A model generated the notes under the pieces. The model did no database searches and was not told the origin of the DNA. It saw only the letters and a program-made list of their open reading frames with translations. Positions 11,001 to 20,560 of a DNA stretch of 64,000 bases are shown piece after piece. The position numbers and the translations under genes are program-made. Source of the DNA: Imbricaverruca yamaguchii (lineage: Eukaryota; Arthropoda; Thecostraca; Neoverrucidae); assembly GCA_034440575.1 (NCBI GenBank), contig JAOTOL010001199.1:302143-366142 (forward strand), read 5' to 3'. Each line of letters opens with the position of its first letter. The stretch's first letter is position 1.

Positions 11001-14000
11001 GCGATTTCCTGTCACGTCGGTCAGGTGTCACCTCCCCAATTATTCGCAGTGGCGTAACAACTAAGAAATATGTTGAGAAGTGCCGTATGTGTGAGAAAAG
11101 TTTAGTACGTTGTCTACCTCCTGCCTCTGCATCCTATTCTGTTTTTCTGTCGGTTGTTCTACTTGCAGTTCTACTTGTTCTGCCCACCTTTCTACGTTCA
11201 TTTTTACCTACTGTTCTACTGGTTTTACTTATTTTCTACCTGGTGTTGTACCTGCGGTTCTATTTGCTGTCCCATCCGTCATTCTTCCTGTCGTGCCGTC
11301 TATTTTTCTACGTGCTCTTCTACCCACTGTTCTACTTATTGATCTGCCGTTTGTTCTGCCTGACATTCTATTTCCCGTTCTACCTACTGTTTTAGCCACT
11401 GTCGTACCTATTGCTCCTGTCACACACACGCTATTGTATTGTATTGTATTGTATTGACACGCATAGGGTGATCCACTATTGCAGTGGCTATTATGCCCGG
11501 AGTCATAGGTGAAGGAGTAAGAACATAAAACGTACACACATACATACAATTTACAATCAAAAACATGCATGCAGTCAAATATGCACATACATGATGCGCC
11601 ACCTGCTCCGTTCCTCGTCGATGCCCGTGGCCTTGTACTCGCCCGTGACCTTGTACTTGCCCGTGACCTTGTACTTGCCCGTAGCCTTGTATTGTACCGT
11701 GGCCTTGTACTGTACCGTGCCGGGACGCTGTGTGGCCGACACGTGTGGCGCCGTCCGTCTGCGTGGCGTGCCGGGACGCCTCACGCACCGCGCCGTGGCC
11801 GGCTGTTGCAGTTCTCCAACATGTTTGACCAGAGCAGCAGCAGCGAGTGGCTGCTGTACATCTCCGAGTGGCAGAGTCCGCACAACAACATGCCCATCTC
11901 CAACATCCGCGTCACCACCAAGGTCAGGTCACCGCCAAGGTCAGGCGTCGCGGCGCGGCCGCCGACGTGGTCCCGGCCGGTCGGGTTTGTTTGTTTTTCT
12001 CTCAGCGCACGCTTTGCGCGATCGCGGCTGACGGCGCCGCCCACACTGTTTCGCCGGTGGGCCGCGGGATTGGGGAACGTCCTGAGTGGCGCTAGTGTCG
12101 AACCCGGGGCCTTTGGTAGCCATAGCCCAACGCCTTAACCATTCGGCCACCCCCCCCCCCGCTCCACCAGGCGGTCGTGTAGCATCTAGTTGTGTTTTCT
12201 GCAGACGGTCGGTCACCCGGTGTGGAGACGTTTCAGATGGTTGTAAAGATAAGGTGCAGTTGTGTTTTGCGACGTTTGTACTGCGAGTGTCGTGACTGAT
12301 GCTGACATCAGGTGGGCGTGTCCGGGCGGTAGTGATTCCACGCGTGGAAGGTCTGTTTTGTGTTGGTTTGTGTTGCTCTTTGCTGCTTGATACCCAGTCA
12401 TTAGGGTGCCAGTTTTCTTGCTACTTGCTGGTTGACGCTCAGGCATTGGTTCACCCGTTTTCCGGTTCCTCCTTTGTTGTTTCCGCTGCGTGCCGGTTTT
12501 AGCGATCATTACCGAGGGATTCTGTTTGTCGATCTGTGCACCTGGTTCCGCTGCTTTTGAACGTGCCTCGCTGAATCGCCAACTGGCATATAGTTATGCC
12601 GTGCAATAGTTAACCGTGCAACCGTGCAAGTTATGCCGTATAGTTAACCGTGCAAACTGCCGTATAATTGTGTGCATTCGATCTGAACCTGCTGCAATGG
12701 CAACAATAAAATATACTGTAATAGATGTCCACCGACCAGAGCGTCAATCCCGAGTCTCCTGCTAACCTCCGCTTCCGATTGTTTTTGACGGAGCTGGCCA
12801 ACTCACCGCCGGCGGACGCCGCCAACGTGCGGGCGGCGAACCTGCAGTTACGGTTGTGTCCGGCAGGTGGCAGTGAACGCACTGCTGGCGGACGCCGCCG
12901 AGATGCAGGAGCGCGGCACGGCCATCATGTACAACCTGGCCGTCAAGGAGGTAAAAACCGTGGTCAGTATCGATTTCTACCGGCGCGAGTAGACGTTCTA
13001 CCCGTTTGCGTAGAGGTTGATGCTGGCACGCACCGCTGACGTAGGGCACTGCACGATGTGGACGGCGCGTGTTTTGGCGCCGCCGTTGCCGTTTTGGCGC
13101 CGCTGACGCTCGGCGCGCGCGCGCGCGGCGCCGGTGCGGCGCCGCGCGCGATTGGCGGGCGTCGCGGCACGTGTGGCGCCGTTGTGACGAGTGTTGTGCA
13201 CCCGGCCGCCGCCGCGGGTCCCCTCGGCGGGTCGCCACGGGTCCCCTCGGCGGGTCGCCACGGGTCCCCTCGGCGGGTCGCCACGGGTCCCCTCGGCGGG
13301 TCGCCACGGGTCCCCTCGGCGGGTCGCCACGGGTCCCCTCGGCGGGTCGCCACGGGTCCCCTCGGCGGGTCCCCTCGGCGGGTCGCCACGGGTCCCCTCG
13401 GCGGGTCGCCACGGGTCCCCTCGGCGGGTCGCCACGGGTCCCGCCACGGTCCCCTCGGCGGGTCGCCACGGGTCCCTCGGCGGGTCGCCACGGGTCCCCT
13501 CGGCGGGTCGCCACGGGTCCCCTCGGCGGGTCGCCACGGGTCCCCTCGGCGGGTCGCCACGGGTCCCCTCGGCGGGTCGTCACGTGTCCCCTCGGCTGGT
13601 CCCCTCGGCGGGTCGCCACGGGTCCCCTCGGCGGGTCGCCACGGGTCCCCTCGGCGGGTCGACACGACCGAGGCCGGACAGGAGCGCCCGGGACTCCAGC
13701 CGGCTCAGCGGGGTCGGGTGTTGAGCGTGGACGTCGGCTGCAGTTTGGCGCACGGCGAAGCGTGCAGACCAGATTGACTACTTTCCACTTCGTGGAGACA
13801 AGCTATGTCAGATTCGCTTGTTGTTTTCGTTTTTAAAAAGTTCCCACGAAATTGTTAACGGCGCTATATGACATTCGCAGTCGACGCGCCCCTAGACTAC
13901 ACAAACTAACTAACTAACGAAATTGTGAACTATTTCTGTTCGTTATCCACTTGAGCGTTCAGTGGACCACCAGACATTTGTGTTCTCTGAAGTTTGGTGT

Positions 14001-17000
14001 CTGTCATCAGACCTCAATATCCGGCTATCTTTTAACGTGACTCCGTTGCTGATTGCTCGTTTTGGTGGTATCACACAACTACGTTTGTCTATGTTGTCTG
14101 GGCATTGGTGTTGCCGATTGCTGAAATCGAGTTGATTTCCAGCGCCTGCCTCTTTCACGTCACACGCTTTCGTCCGCAATTTACAGCCAAATTTTCTGTG
14201 GGTTAAGTGTCTCACATGGCACACGCTGTCATCTGCAATTTGTAGCAAACATTTGTTGGGAATTAAGTCTCACGAGCCACACGCTGTTACCTGAAATTTC
14301 TAGCTAAATCTGTTGTGGATTAGGCGTCTCATGTTCCTTCACGCTGTTATCTGTAATTTCTAGCCAAATTTGCTGGGGATTAAGTCTCACGTGCCACGCG
14401 CTGGTACCTGAAATTTACAGCCAAATTCGTTGTGGATTAAGTGCCTAACATGGCACATGCTGTCATCTGCAATTTGTAGCCAGCTTTATTGTAGATTAAG
14501 GGGTCGCAATTTACAGCCAAATTTGCTGTGGGTTAGTGTTACATGGCACACGCTGTATTTTAGCCAAATCTGTTGTGGGTTAGGCGTTTCATGCTTTATT
14601 AATTTCTAGCCAAATTCGTTGTGGATTAAGTGCCGAACGTGGTACATGCTGTCATCTGCAATTTGTAGCCAGATTTATTGTAGATTAAGTGGAGCATGCA
14701 TCGGCGATGCAGCTGGGTGCTGCACGACCGATGCAGTCGATGCGCCCCCAAACTCCAACAACTCCCCAAACTACAACAGCAAGCGGAGTGTGCCGCTCGT
14801 TGGCGACGCGGGTGCCGGACCCGAGTGGCGCCTGCCCGGGGTCCCGCGGCGGCGCGCCCACTAACGTGAGCCGTGCGATGACGCTAACGCTGTCCCGACG
14901 CACACACGGTACTCTGCTGTCGGTTCCGTCTCACCCGCAGAAACTGAAAACTAACATGAACATGCGCAAGATTCTACCGGCCGGCAGCCTGAACAAGGTG
15001 AGGCCGTTGTGGCGCGCTGCCGCCGTGGACGGCGGGGCGTCCTCGGCGTGCGGTTTTCGTTTGCGTCGCTTCTTTGTTGTTGTGTTTGATGGAGTGGCTA
15101 ACGACGCACTTTGTGCACGATCACGGCTAGTGGCGCCTACACGAGCACTGCTAATGGCGCCGCCCACACTGTTGCGCCAGTGGGCCGCGGGATCTGGAAA
15201 TGTCCCGAGCGGTGCGAGTGTTGAACCCGGTACATTGGTGTCAAGAGTTCAACACCTTAACCACTCGGCCATCTCCGCCCCATTCTCTGTTGATTTTTAG
15301 GCTTCTCGTGTTCGTATTATGGCACGTCGCTTGTGCTATATGTCTGACGTTTTGAGCGCCAAAGGCTGTCATATGAAGTCGTTACTTGTTCAGCTTGTAT
15401 GTCTGATTTGAAATCTGCCCTATCGCGCTGAAATCGGGGAAAGTGATTTTTGGAGGCATGCCGAACTATAAATCGCGCCTAAATAAATATCGCCGCTCCT
15501 GGTTCTGCCTCATCGCGCCTAAGTCACCCAGGTGGTGCGGTCCACACATTTGTCGTCTTGGTATTTCAAAGGGTGTCAAAGATGACACTCCTAACCTCTA
15601 TTTTAAAGGGCCTATGTTTTAAAATAAATTGCTGCATCATCACGGTGAAAGACCGTCGAAGTTCTGTCCGGGAAAGCATTTCGGAAGACAAGCGGCGTAT
15701 TTGTGCGACATCTGTCGGCAGTAGTGACAGCTAGTGTTTCCAATGTCGGCCGTCAGGTGTTCGACGACGTGGCCACGGAGCTGGCCATGGCGGTTCTGCA
15801 GTACTTCCAGAGCTCGCCGTCCGAGGAGCACGTGTACCGCTGCATGCGCGCGCTCGCCAAGTTCGCTCAGGTGAGTTTGGAGGTGTAGGAACGAAGTGGG
15901 GGTGGGGGTGGGGGCTGATTGGATAGCTATCCCAACCTCAAACTTCGCGAGAACCGCCCTATCCCTGCCCGGACCACCTTCCTGCGGTGCTGTCCGTTGA
16001 GTAAGTGATGTGGCTCTGGATTAGTATTGGCCATCGATTATCGCTATTATTAAGTTGGAACGTATCAGGACATGTTGCTCACTACATGCTACGGAAATCA
16101 CAGGCCAGAAGACGAGCTAAAGAGCACCCCCAATACATACGCGCATTTGTCGCATTACAGTCGCGCATTTGTGATCCTCAACCGCCAGTGCCTCTTCCCT
16201 GAAGCCCTGATGCAATCCCTACTTCCTGCGTCACTTGGTCGAAGCCTGCTCTGGGACTGGGGTTTGCTCCTTGAACCAAAAATGACCCTGTATGTCTCCT
16301 CTTTAGACTCAATCTTTATCCACTGTCCATCTCTTCCCTAAATCATGTTCGAGCAATAGGTGTTGATTTGATTCTGGGACGTGTGCTGTCTAAAGTGCAA
16401 GATACATCACGGGATCGTCTGATTAAGCGTGGGTTTGTTGGCTGACAGTGGTCATCCGCGATCTCACTGGTATCTTACTGTGGCATTCCGATATGCCCGC
16501 TGTTTTGTTGTGTTATGCCGTGTCGTGTTGTGTTGTGCGCGTGCACTATGCGATCGGCGATAATTTGACCCAGCACAGGTCGACGATGTGATGCGGCGCA
16601 GCGGCAGTGCAATCGCTGAAATCGTGTACGTGTTACATGTATGCATGAGGCGCGGTGCGTGACCTCACCCGTCCTCTGTGTGTGACCTTGACCTCTCGGT
16701 CGCATGTGACCGAGCGGAGGTCAGTCCTGCGCTGGCTTCTGCTCAGCAGTTGTTGCCAGTTTGGTGTGTTGTTGCGGGCGCAGCGTCACATGACTAGCTC
16801 AGCCTCTCGAGATGCTGTACATCCAGGCGTAGTCCGAGTTCAGAGTCGCCGGAAATGATTCTCGACTGTGTGTATCCTGAATGTCAAAGCCGGTGTTTAG
16901 TTGAATGCTTCGCTTCTTCAGATCTTCCACAGGACTGTGTATGTCCCACGTGGCTTCGGCTGAGGGGCGTCCGAGTGGTTAAGGTTCTGAGCTCCGGGTA

Positions 17001-17844
17001 CCAAAGGTCCCGGTTTCAACAGTCGCACCACTCGGAATTCATAGAGCTCGTCGTTAATCACCCAATAATGCTAGGTGGTTTCGGCTGCTGTACACCTCGA
17101 GCCGGTGCGTGTCGTGGATCCGTGCGCGTCTGTCGCAGTGCTGAATTATTCGCGAAGAAGGGTGGACCATGCCACTCACTGAACACCGAAACGACATCCT
17201 TCCCGGAGATGTGTCGACATCGTGCGTCTTGGTGTGTGCTTGTGAAGTCGTCATGCCTAGTTTCTGACTGAACCCTGCTTATAAGTGTCATGCCTATGCT
17301 CACCGTAACATACCCTAGTTCGTGATGATGTCTTGGGGGTATTTCTTCACATGCATCACTCCCATAGCACAATTTCAGGTGTAAGGATTACCTATAATGT
17401 GCTATGTCATAATAATACCAGTTCATAGCATAGGTGTTTATATCGTTATCGTTGATATCGGTATATCCAAATTCGGTACAGGTACAGACTTTGACAACAA
17501 CTCACACTGACAACTCACAAAACCGGAACGGTCATGTGCGCGAATTGTCTGAAAGCCGGGTTTGAAGAACTTCAACATTTAAAACACCATTATTTCCATA
17601 ACGATTTCGACATCCTGCTGTACTCGTTTCGACACCTCACACATCACAAGACATCATCATCTTAGCACTGGTCCGCGCCCGCCGCCTGCCACGCCCGCCC
17701 GTCTGCCGGCAGGTGTCCTACAACGACGTGCCGCAGCTGATCAAGATGATCGGCCCCGAGCCGGGCAAGTTCCGCGGCCAGTCGGCGCGCACCGACGAGC
17801 TGATCGGCGAGCTGGAGACGCGCCTGGCGCGGGTGCAGATGTAG
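2217..17844 (+). CDS. PUL-domain protein (PLAA/Doa1-like C-terminal domain), 5' incomplete
   Basis: Eight exons join in one frame to 277 codons plus a stop. Exons are 2217-2361, 8510-8616, 9219-9302, 11812-11922, 12867-12950, 14941-14997, 15757-15870 and 17713-17844. All splice borders are GT/AG; the first intron is phase 1 and the rest phase 0. The product is helical and resembles the PUL domain, an armadillo-like fold that in PLAA/Ufd3 binds Cdc48/p97 in ubiquitin-dependent turnover. Recognisable blocks are LSNEELQNVTELKQYMLED, ARVHLLNLLSVATLRDDFI, SEWLLYISEW, ERGTAIMYNLAVKE and DVPQLIKMIGPEPGKFRG. The length fits one whole PUL domain. The domain in front (WD40, or PPPDE/thioredoxin as in other PUL proteins) is not visible, so the exact orthologue is open. 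Introns carry SINEs and minisatellites, several built on the splice junctions. Confidence 0.75.
2763..2927 (-). mobile_element. tRNA-derived SINE, family 1, with 16-bp target duplication
   Basis: Same family as the copy at 613-776, in the same orientation. It is flanked by a perfect 16-bp direct repeat GGCATTCGTGAATTTC at 2747-2762 and 2928-2943, the signature of LINE-driven insertion. The intact duplication implies a fairly recent insertion into the first intron of the PUL gene. Confidence 0.93.
2944..3439. other. Intron sequence, nothing recognised
   Basis: Part of the first PUL intron. A 169-codon open stretch (2935-3444) shows no family features and overlaps the SINE target site. I see no gene. 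Confidence 0.5.
3440..3710 (+). repeat. Dispersed repeat DR1, copy 2
   Basis: Begins near GGTTAAAATAATGATTTTTC and GTTAGACGTGGGATGTCGAA, and ends with a GTTCAGAAAGTGGTATTTTC block and TAATTTATCAG. It matches the ends of DR1 copy 1 but is internally shorter. Confidence 0.65.
4131..4200. repeat. Short dispersed motif copy (GCGCATCAACTGCAGTGG)
   Basis: Contains TTAGGGCGCATCAACTGCAG followed by TGGTTATACAGCGCCC. The same motif, or its complement GTCGATGCGCCC, recurs many times in the window (for example near 9075, 14735, 21255, 35940, 41735 and 63515), often followed by AAACTCAAATAACCAACC. It is likely the end of a small mobile element. Confidence 0.55.
4747..5169. mobile_element. MITE-like element with 15-bp terminal inverted repeats
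   Basis: CAGGGGCGGATCTAG at 4747-4761 is matched perfectly in inverse by CTAGATCCGCCCCTG at 5155-5169. The roughly 423-bp interior has no transposase, so the element is non-autonomous. No clean target-site duplication was seen. Related ends (GGATCCAGGAAT or its complement) occur near 5505-5520 and 60340-60355. Confidence 0.8.
4852..5137. mobile_element. Second MITE-like element nested inside the first
   Basis: CACTGGCGGATCCA at 4852-4865 and TGGATCCGTCAGTG at 5124-5137 are inverted copies differing at one position. Their ends resemble the outer element (GGCGGATC core), so this is a related element inside the first or an internal duplication of its ends. Confidence 0.65.
5170..6609. other. 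Intron sequence with element fragments
   Basis: Holds a further GGATCC-type element end near 5500-5520 and otherwise unassigned, partly GC-rich sequence. Open frames here overlap each other on both strands and show no family motif. Confidence 0.5.
6612..6795 (-). mobile_element. tRNA-derived SINE, family 2
   Basis: On the minus strand it begins GGGGCGGGGATGGCCGAGTG, followed by GTTAAGG and GGTCCCGGGTTCGACAC. This is a Ser/Leu-tRNA-like head with A and B boxes. It then carries a GCGGCGCCATTAGCCGTGAA body and ends in AAACAAACAAA. Other copies are at 11985, 15085, 27355 and 37080, with partial copies elsewhere. Confidence 0.85.
6796..7948. other. Intron sequence, nothing recognised
   Basis: No coding exon, RNA gene or clear repeat structure recognised. 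The stretch from about 6890 to 7300 may be old transposon sequence, but no ends were found. Confidence 0.4.
7949..8020. repeat. (TA)n microsatellite
   Basis: About 70 bases of nearly pure TA dinucleotide with a single break. It explains the Tyr/Ile-alternating reading frames on both strands. Confidence 0.97.
8510..8616 (+). CDS. PUL gene, exon 2 of those recognised
   Basis: Acceptor CTCGTTTCAG, donor CACCAG|GTCAGG. It completes the split Gly codon from the previous exon and reads RIFHDKSLPPPARVHLLNLL, then SVATLRDDFILILHQ. The length (107) restores phase 0. Confidence 0.85.
8779..8940 (+). mobile_element. tRNA-derived SINE, family 1, with 13-bp target duplication
   Basis: Plus-strand copy starting GGGACGAGTAGCCTAGGGGT and ending AACCAATAGCCAACCAA. 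It is flanked by the perfect 13-bp repeat TCAAGGGGATGCA at 8766-8778 and 8941-8953. It sits in the short intron between the exons at 8510 and 9219. Confidence 0.93.
9219..9302 (+). CDS. PUL gene, exon 3 of those recognised
   Basis: Reads DRREHVVMNYADDVDRLPAD and ends EQAALSLM. Acceptor GCCGCCAG, donor CTGATG|GTGAGT. The last exon bases CTCTCCCTGATG and the donor are the seed unit of the array that follows. The frame stays open to 9584, so downstream donor copies could extend the exon. Confidence 0.85.
9303..10896 (+). repeat. Minisatellite made of repeated exon end plus splice donor
   Basis: About 50 copies of a 27 to 34-bp unit. Each contains CTCTCCCTGATG|GTGAGTGT, which is the 3' end of the exon at 9219-9302 together with its donor, followed by GGCGACC and a variable GCCGGC-type spacer. 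Every unit therefore carries a strong consensus donor. The very long repetitive frames on both strands (up to about 600 codons on the minus strand) are by-products, not genes. Confidence 0.95.
11110..11400. repeat. Degenerate pyrimidine-rich short-unit array
   Basis: Variants of TTCTACTTGTTCTGCC repeat about every 12 to 18 bases. The hydrophobic reading frames seen here come from this composition and are not supported as genes. Confidence 0.7.
11625..11725. repeat. 18-bp tandem repeat
   Basis: About five or six copies of CCCGTGACCTTGTACTTG-like units, lying within 90 bp upstream of the acceptor of the exon at 11812. Confidence 0.8.
11812..11922 (+). CDS. PUL gene, exon 4 of those recognised
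   Basis: Acceptor GGCTGTTGCAG, donor ACCAAG|GTCAGG. Reads FSNMFDQSSSSEWLLYISEW and ends ISNIRVTTK, 37 codons in phase 0. The last bases and donor are duplicated once (11911-11944). Confidence 0.88.
11911..11944 (+). repeat. 17-bp tandem duplication of a splice donor
   Basis: GTCACCACCAAGGTCAG is followed directly by GTCACCGCCAAGGTCAG, one difference in 17. The unit consists of 12 exon bases plus the first five intron bases. It looks like the two-copy stage of the junction arrays elsewhere. Confidence 0.9.
11985..12165 (-). mobile_element. tRNA-derived SINE, family 2
   Basis: Same order as the copy at 6612: a GTTTGTTTGTTT tail complement, a body with GGCGCCGCCCACACTGTTTC, then the reversed tRNA-like head ending ACCATTCGGCCACCCC. 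It lies in the intron after the exon at 11812. Confidence 0.82.
12867..12950 (+). CDS. PUL gene, exon 5 of those recognised
   Basis: Acceptor GTCCGGCAG, donor AAGGAG|GTAAAA. Reads VAVNALLADAAEMQERGTAI and ends MYNLAVKE, 28 codons, phase 0 at both ends. The helix resembles the central PUL repeat. Confidence 0.88.
13214..13662. repeat. 22-bp GC-rich minisatellite in intron
   Basis: About 20 copies of GGGTCGCCACGGGTCCCCTC GG with occasional unit truncation. Unlike several others it lies mid-intron, not on a junction. It opens long Pro/Arg/Gly-rich frames on both strands that are not genes. Confidence 0.95.
14150..14690. repeat. Degenerate ~60-bp tandem repeat
   Basis: Eight or so diverged copies share blocks such as CACGCTGTCATCTGCAATTT and GTAGCCAAATT followed by TGTGGATTAAGTG. 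Unit length varies from about 50 to 65 bases. Confidence 0.8.
14941..14997 (+). CDS. PUL gene, short exon 6 (less certain)
   Basis: Nineteen codons reading KLKTNMNMRKILPAGSLNK between the acceptor TCTCACCCGCAG and the donor AACAAG|GTGAGG. Both sites are strong and the exon keeps phase 0, so including or skipping it would not break the frame. It may be an alternative cassette exon. Confidence 0.6.
15085..15285 (-). mobile_element. tRNA-derived SINE, family 2, with internal duplication
   Basis: A family 2 SINE in which a short segment (CACGATCACGGCTAGTGGCG type) is partly repeated near 15118-15160. It ends with the reversed tRNA-like head ACCACTCGGCCATCTCCGCC. Confidence 0.8.
15757..15870 (+). 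CDS. PUL gene, exon 7 of those recognised
   Basis: Acceptor GGCCGTCAG, donor GCTCAG|GTGAGT. Reads VFDDVATELAMAVLQYFQSS and ends YRCMRALAKFAQ. 38 codons, phase 0. It matches the late PUL helices in spacing. Confidence 0.88.
15871..16954. other. Intron sequence, nothing recognised
   Basis: First part of the last PUL intron. No exon, RNA gene or tandem array seen. Short open frames lack support. Confidence 0.45.
16960..17050 (+). mobile_element. Head of a family 2 SINE
   Basis: GAGGGGCGTCCGAGTGGTTA then AGGTTCTGAGCTCCGGGTAC and GGTCCCGGTTTCAACAG match the tRNA-like head of family 2. The body and tail are missing or highly diverged. Confidence 0.7.
17120..17640 (-). repeat. Dispersed repeat DR1, copy 3
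   Basis: Inverted relative to copy 1. It contains CACTGAACACCGAAACGACA at one end and ACTCGTTTCGACACCTCACA at the other, with ACACCATTATTTCC before the latter. The same block order occurs at 42215-42680. Confidence 0.65.
17713..17844 (+). CDS. PUL gene, terminal exon with stop
   Basis: Acceptor TGCCGGCAG. Reads VSYNDVPQLIKMIGPEPGKF, continues RGQSARTDELIGELETRLAR and ends VQM-stop. This is the most conserved-looking block of the gene and fixes the C-terminus. Confidence 0.9.
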   Translation: MSYNDVPQLIKMIGPEPGKFRGQSARTDELIGELETRLARVQM

Positions 17845-17889
17845 CGCGCCGGCGCCGCGCCACGGCCCTGGCGGACGGTCCTGGCGGCC

Positions 17890-19220
17890 GGCGGCCGGGC
17901 AGGGTCGGAGGCAGGCTCACTGCCTGGTCAGAGGAGGTCTGGTGGTCTGGTCGGAGGCGGTCGCACTGCCTGGTCAGAGGAGGTCTGGTGGTCTGGGCAG
18001 AGGAGGCATGGTGGTCTGGTCAGAGGCAGGCTTACTGCCTGGTCAGAGGAGGTCTGGTGGTCGGGGGAGAGGCAGGCTTACTGCCTGGTCAGAGGAGGTC
18101 TGGTGGTCTGGTCAGAGGAGGTCTGGTGGTCTGGTCAGAGGCAGGCTTACTGCCTGGTCAGAGGAGGTCTGGTGGTCTGGTCAGAGGAGGTCTGGTGGTC
18201 TGGTCGGAGGCAGGCTACTGCCTGGTCAGAGAAGGCATGGTGGTCTGGTCGGAGGCAGGCTCACTGCCTGGTCAGAGGAGGTCTGGTGGTCGGGGGAGAG
18301 GCAGGCTTACTGCCTGGTCAGAGGAGGTCTGGTGGTCTGGTCAGAGGCAGGCTTACTGCCTGGTCAGAGGAGGTCTGGTGGTCTGGTCAGAGGCAGGCTT
18401 ACTGCCTGGTCAGAAGAGGTCTGGTGGTCGGAGCAGAGGGAGACTGGTGGTCTGGTCAGAGGCAGCTTACTGCCTGGTCAGAAGAGGTCTGGTGGTCGGA
18501 GCAGAGGAGTTGCCTGGTCAGAGGAGGTCTGGTGGTCGGGGGAGAGGCAGGCTTACTGCCTGGTCAGAGGAGGTCTGGTGGTCGGGGGAGAGGCAGGCTT
18601 ACTGCCTGGTCAGAGGAGGTCTGGTGGTCTGGTCAGAGGCAGGCTTACTGCCTGGTCAGAGGAGGTCTGGTGGTCTGGTCAGAGGCAGGCTTACTGCCTG
18701 GTCAGAGGAGGTCTGGTGGTCTGGTCAGAGGCAGGCTTACTGCCTGGTCAGAGGAGGTCTGGTGGTCTGGTCAGAGGCAGGCTTACTGCCTGGTCAGAGG
18801 AGGTCTGGTGGTCTGGTCAGAGGCAGGCTTACTGCCTGTCAGAGGAGGTCTGGTGGTCTGGTGAGAGGCAGGCTTACTGCCTGGTCAGAGGAGGTCTGGT
18901 GGTCGGAGCAGAGGGAGACTGGTGGCCGGGTCAGAAGCAGGCTTACTGCCGGGGCAGAGGAGGTCTTGCGGTCTGGTCAGAGGCAGGTTGGTGGCCGGGC
19001 AGAGGAGGTCTAGTGGCCGGGTCAGATGTCTGATGGCCTGGGAAGAGGTCTGGCGGGCGGCTCAGAGGTCTTACGTCCGAGTCAAAGGTCTTACAGTCGG
19101 GTCAGAGGTCTCACGGCCTGGTCAGAGGTCTGGTGGTTGGGCGAGAGGATGTTTGGCGGACTGGTCGGAGGGGGTCTCGCGGACAGGTCAAAAGAGGTCT
19201 GGCGGAAGGGTCAGAGGTAG
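17890..19220. repeat. ~45-bp minisatellite downstream of PUL gene
   Basis: About 25 to 30 copies of a unit containing GGTCAGAGGAGGTCTGGTGG and CAGGCTTACTGCCT, starting within 50 bp of the PUL stop codon and decaying after 18950. Each unit holds the short hairpin AGGCAG-GCTTA-CTGCCT. All three plus frames are open for 250 to 360 codons; I do not regard them as genes. Part may be transcribed as 3' UTR. Confidence 0.93.
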
Positions 19221-19639
19221 CTAACAGTCGGGATAGGAACGGTCACAGCTCGCTCAGATGCTCTCGAGGCGACCGAGGACATCCGTACAGGCGGGCTACG
19301 GATGGATGTTCGTCCAGTCAAAAAACAGGACCACGGTTCGGCAGAGTGCGGACATACGAGCCGCCTGGCTGCTCGTCTGTCGTGTCACAGCGGGTAGGTC
19401 ACGAAACGTAAGGCGCACCGAATACGACGGCACACGATTGGGTACAGACGGGCGCGAGGGGGAGTGGGGAGGGGCAGTATCGTGCAACGCGCAGTTATGC
19501 TATACCGAAAGCGGCGATAGACTACATGATCGCGCTTTGGTCGAAGCGCCCTGAAACTCAAATAACTAAGGAAAGCGGCGATATTTAATTATGTTGTCAA
19601 TGCATAATCTTCTAATTGTTAGGCTGGCCCAGAGTCAAT

Positions 19640-20110
19640 ATTAGGCACGAGCTCGTTGCATTGATCCTGGGCCCAGTTCGATAGCACGATTTCTTGGAAT
19701 TCCTTGGGAGTTGATACTGCGGTCACGGCGCTTTTCCCAGTGTTAGAAGCACCTTTTCAACTCCGTTTTGTAGATGCTGTTCAATATCTCCCGCGATTCC
19801 GACTGAATCTCAACATTGTCGAAATCGTCGCCCCTTCAGCTGGATCTTCACCTGGGGAACAGGAAGGAAACGTAAGGGGCCAGGTCGCGAAAATATGGTG
19901 GGTGCGGAGCCACTACCATGTTGTTCCTGGTCATAAAAGTGGTGTACAGGCAGATCGATGTTGGCCGGCGCGTTGTGATGCCGACGTTTGTCGGAATTTG
20001 AGCCATAGGAACAAGTTTTGTTTCTGCTCATGGATTCATCACCAAATGCTAGCTTGAGAATGCCGTGCGACTTCAACGCAGTTTCGTGGAACTTAAATCG
20101 AACTTGATAC
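19640..20110 (-). pseudogene. mariner-like transposase remnant
   Basis: On the minus strand, broken frames read LKSHGILKLAFGDES, then (across frameshifts) KIQLKGRRF, then NVE-IQSESREILNSIYKTE. The block PK/RLK-x-LKGRRF followed by a charged helix is typical of the C-terminal part of mariner transposases, and GDES near the start fits the GDE region. Frameshifts and stops show it is dead. No terminal repeats were identified. Confidence 0.6.
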
Positions 20111-20466
20111 GCACGCTGCCAAGTCTGCCAATTTTCTTATTGCAGAAGTCGCCGGCCACCAACACTAGCACACACAGACACTCGTGACAAAAGGCACGTG
20201 TGTTTACCGACGTGGAATTCTGCACATACCTTCACCATGAAGCCGTGTGTATTATCGCTACATGGCGCGTCAAGTCGGTGCCCGGACTTGTGCCCGACTC
20301 AATTTTTTTGTCGACTCGCATGTGACTCATAGATCCTGAGATCTGATTCGACTCGAGACTCAAACACTGACAGATATTTGAATCGATTCAGATCCGACTC
20401 GGTGGTGTCAGACTCATGAGCCATATGCTTCAGTGTGCACTGCCCATACATTATATTTGAGTGATT

Positions 20467-20560
20467 TTTTGTTTGTTTGTTTATCGGATGGTTCACGACG
20501 CACTTTATGCACATCCACGGCTAATGGCCCCGCCCACACTATTTCGCCGGTGGTGACCCA
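20467..20560 (-). mobile_element. Partial family 2 SINE
   Basis: TTTGTTTGTTTATCGGATGG followed by TTCACGACGCACTTTATGCA and CGCCCACACTATTTCGCCGG. This is the tail and body only, with the tRNA-like head absent. Confidence 0.75.

Noticed and set aside
12762..13836. Long Arg/Gly/Pro-rich frames on both strands
   Set aside because: Product of the 22-bp GC-rich array.
17942..19033. 363, 341 and 253-codon plus-strand frames
   Set aside because: All three frames of the 45-bp array are open at once; none has non-repetitive sequence or splice support.
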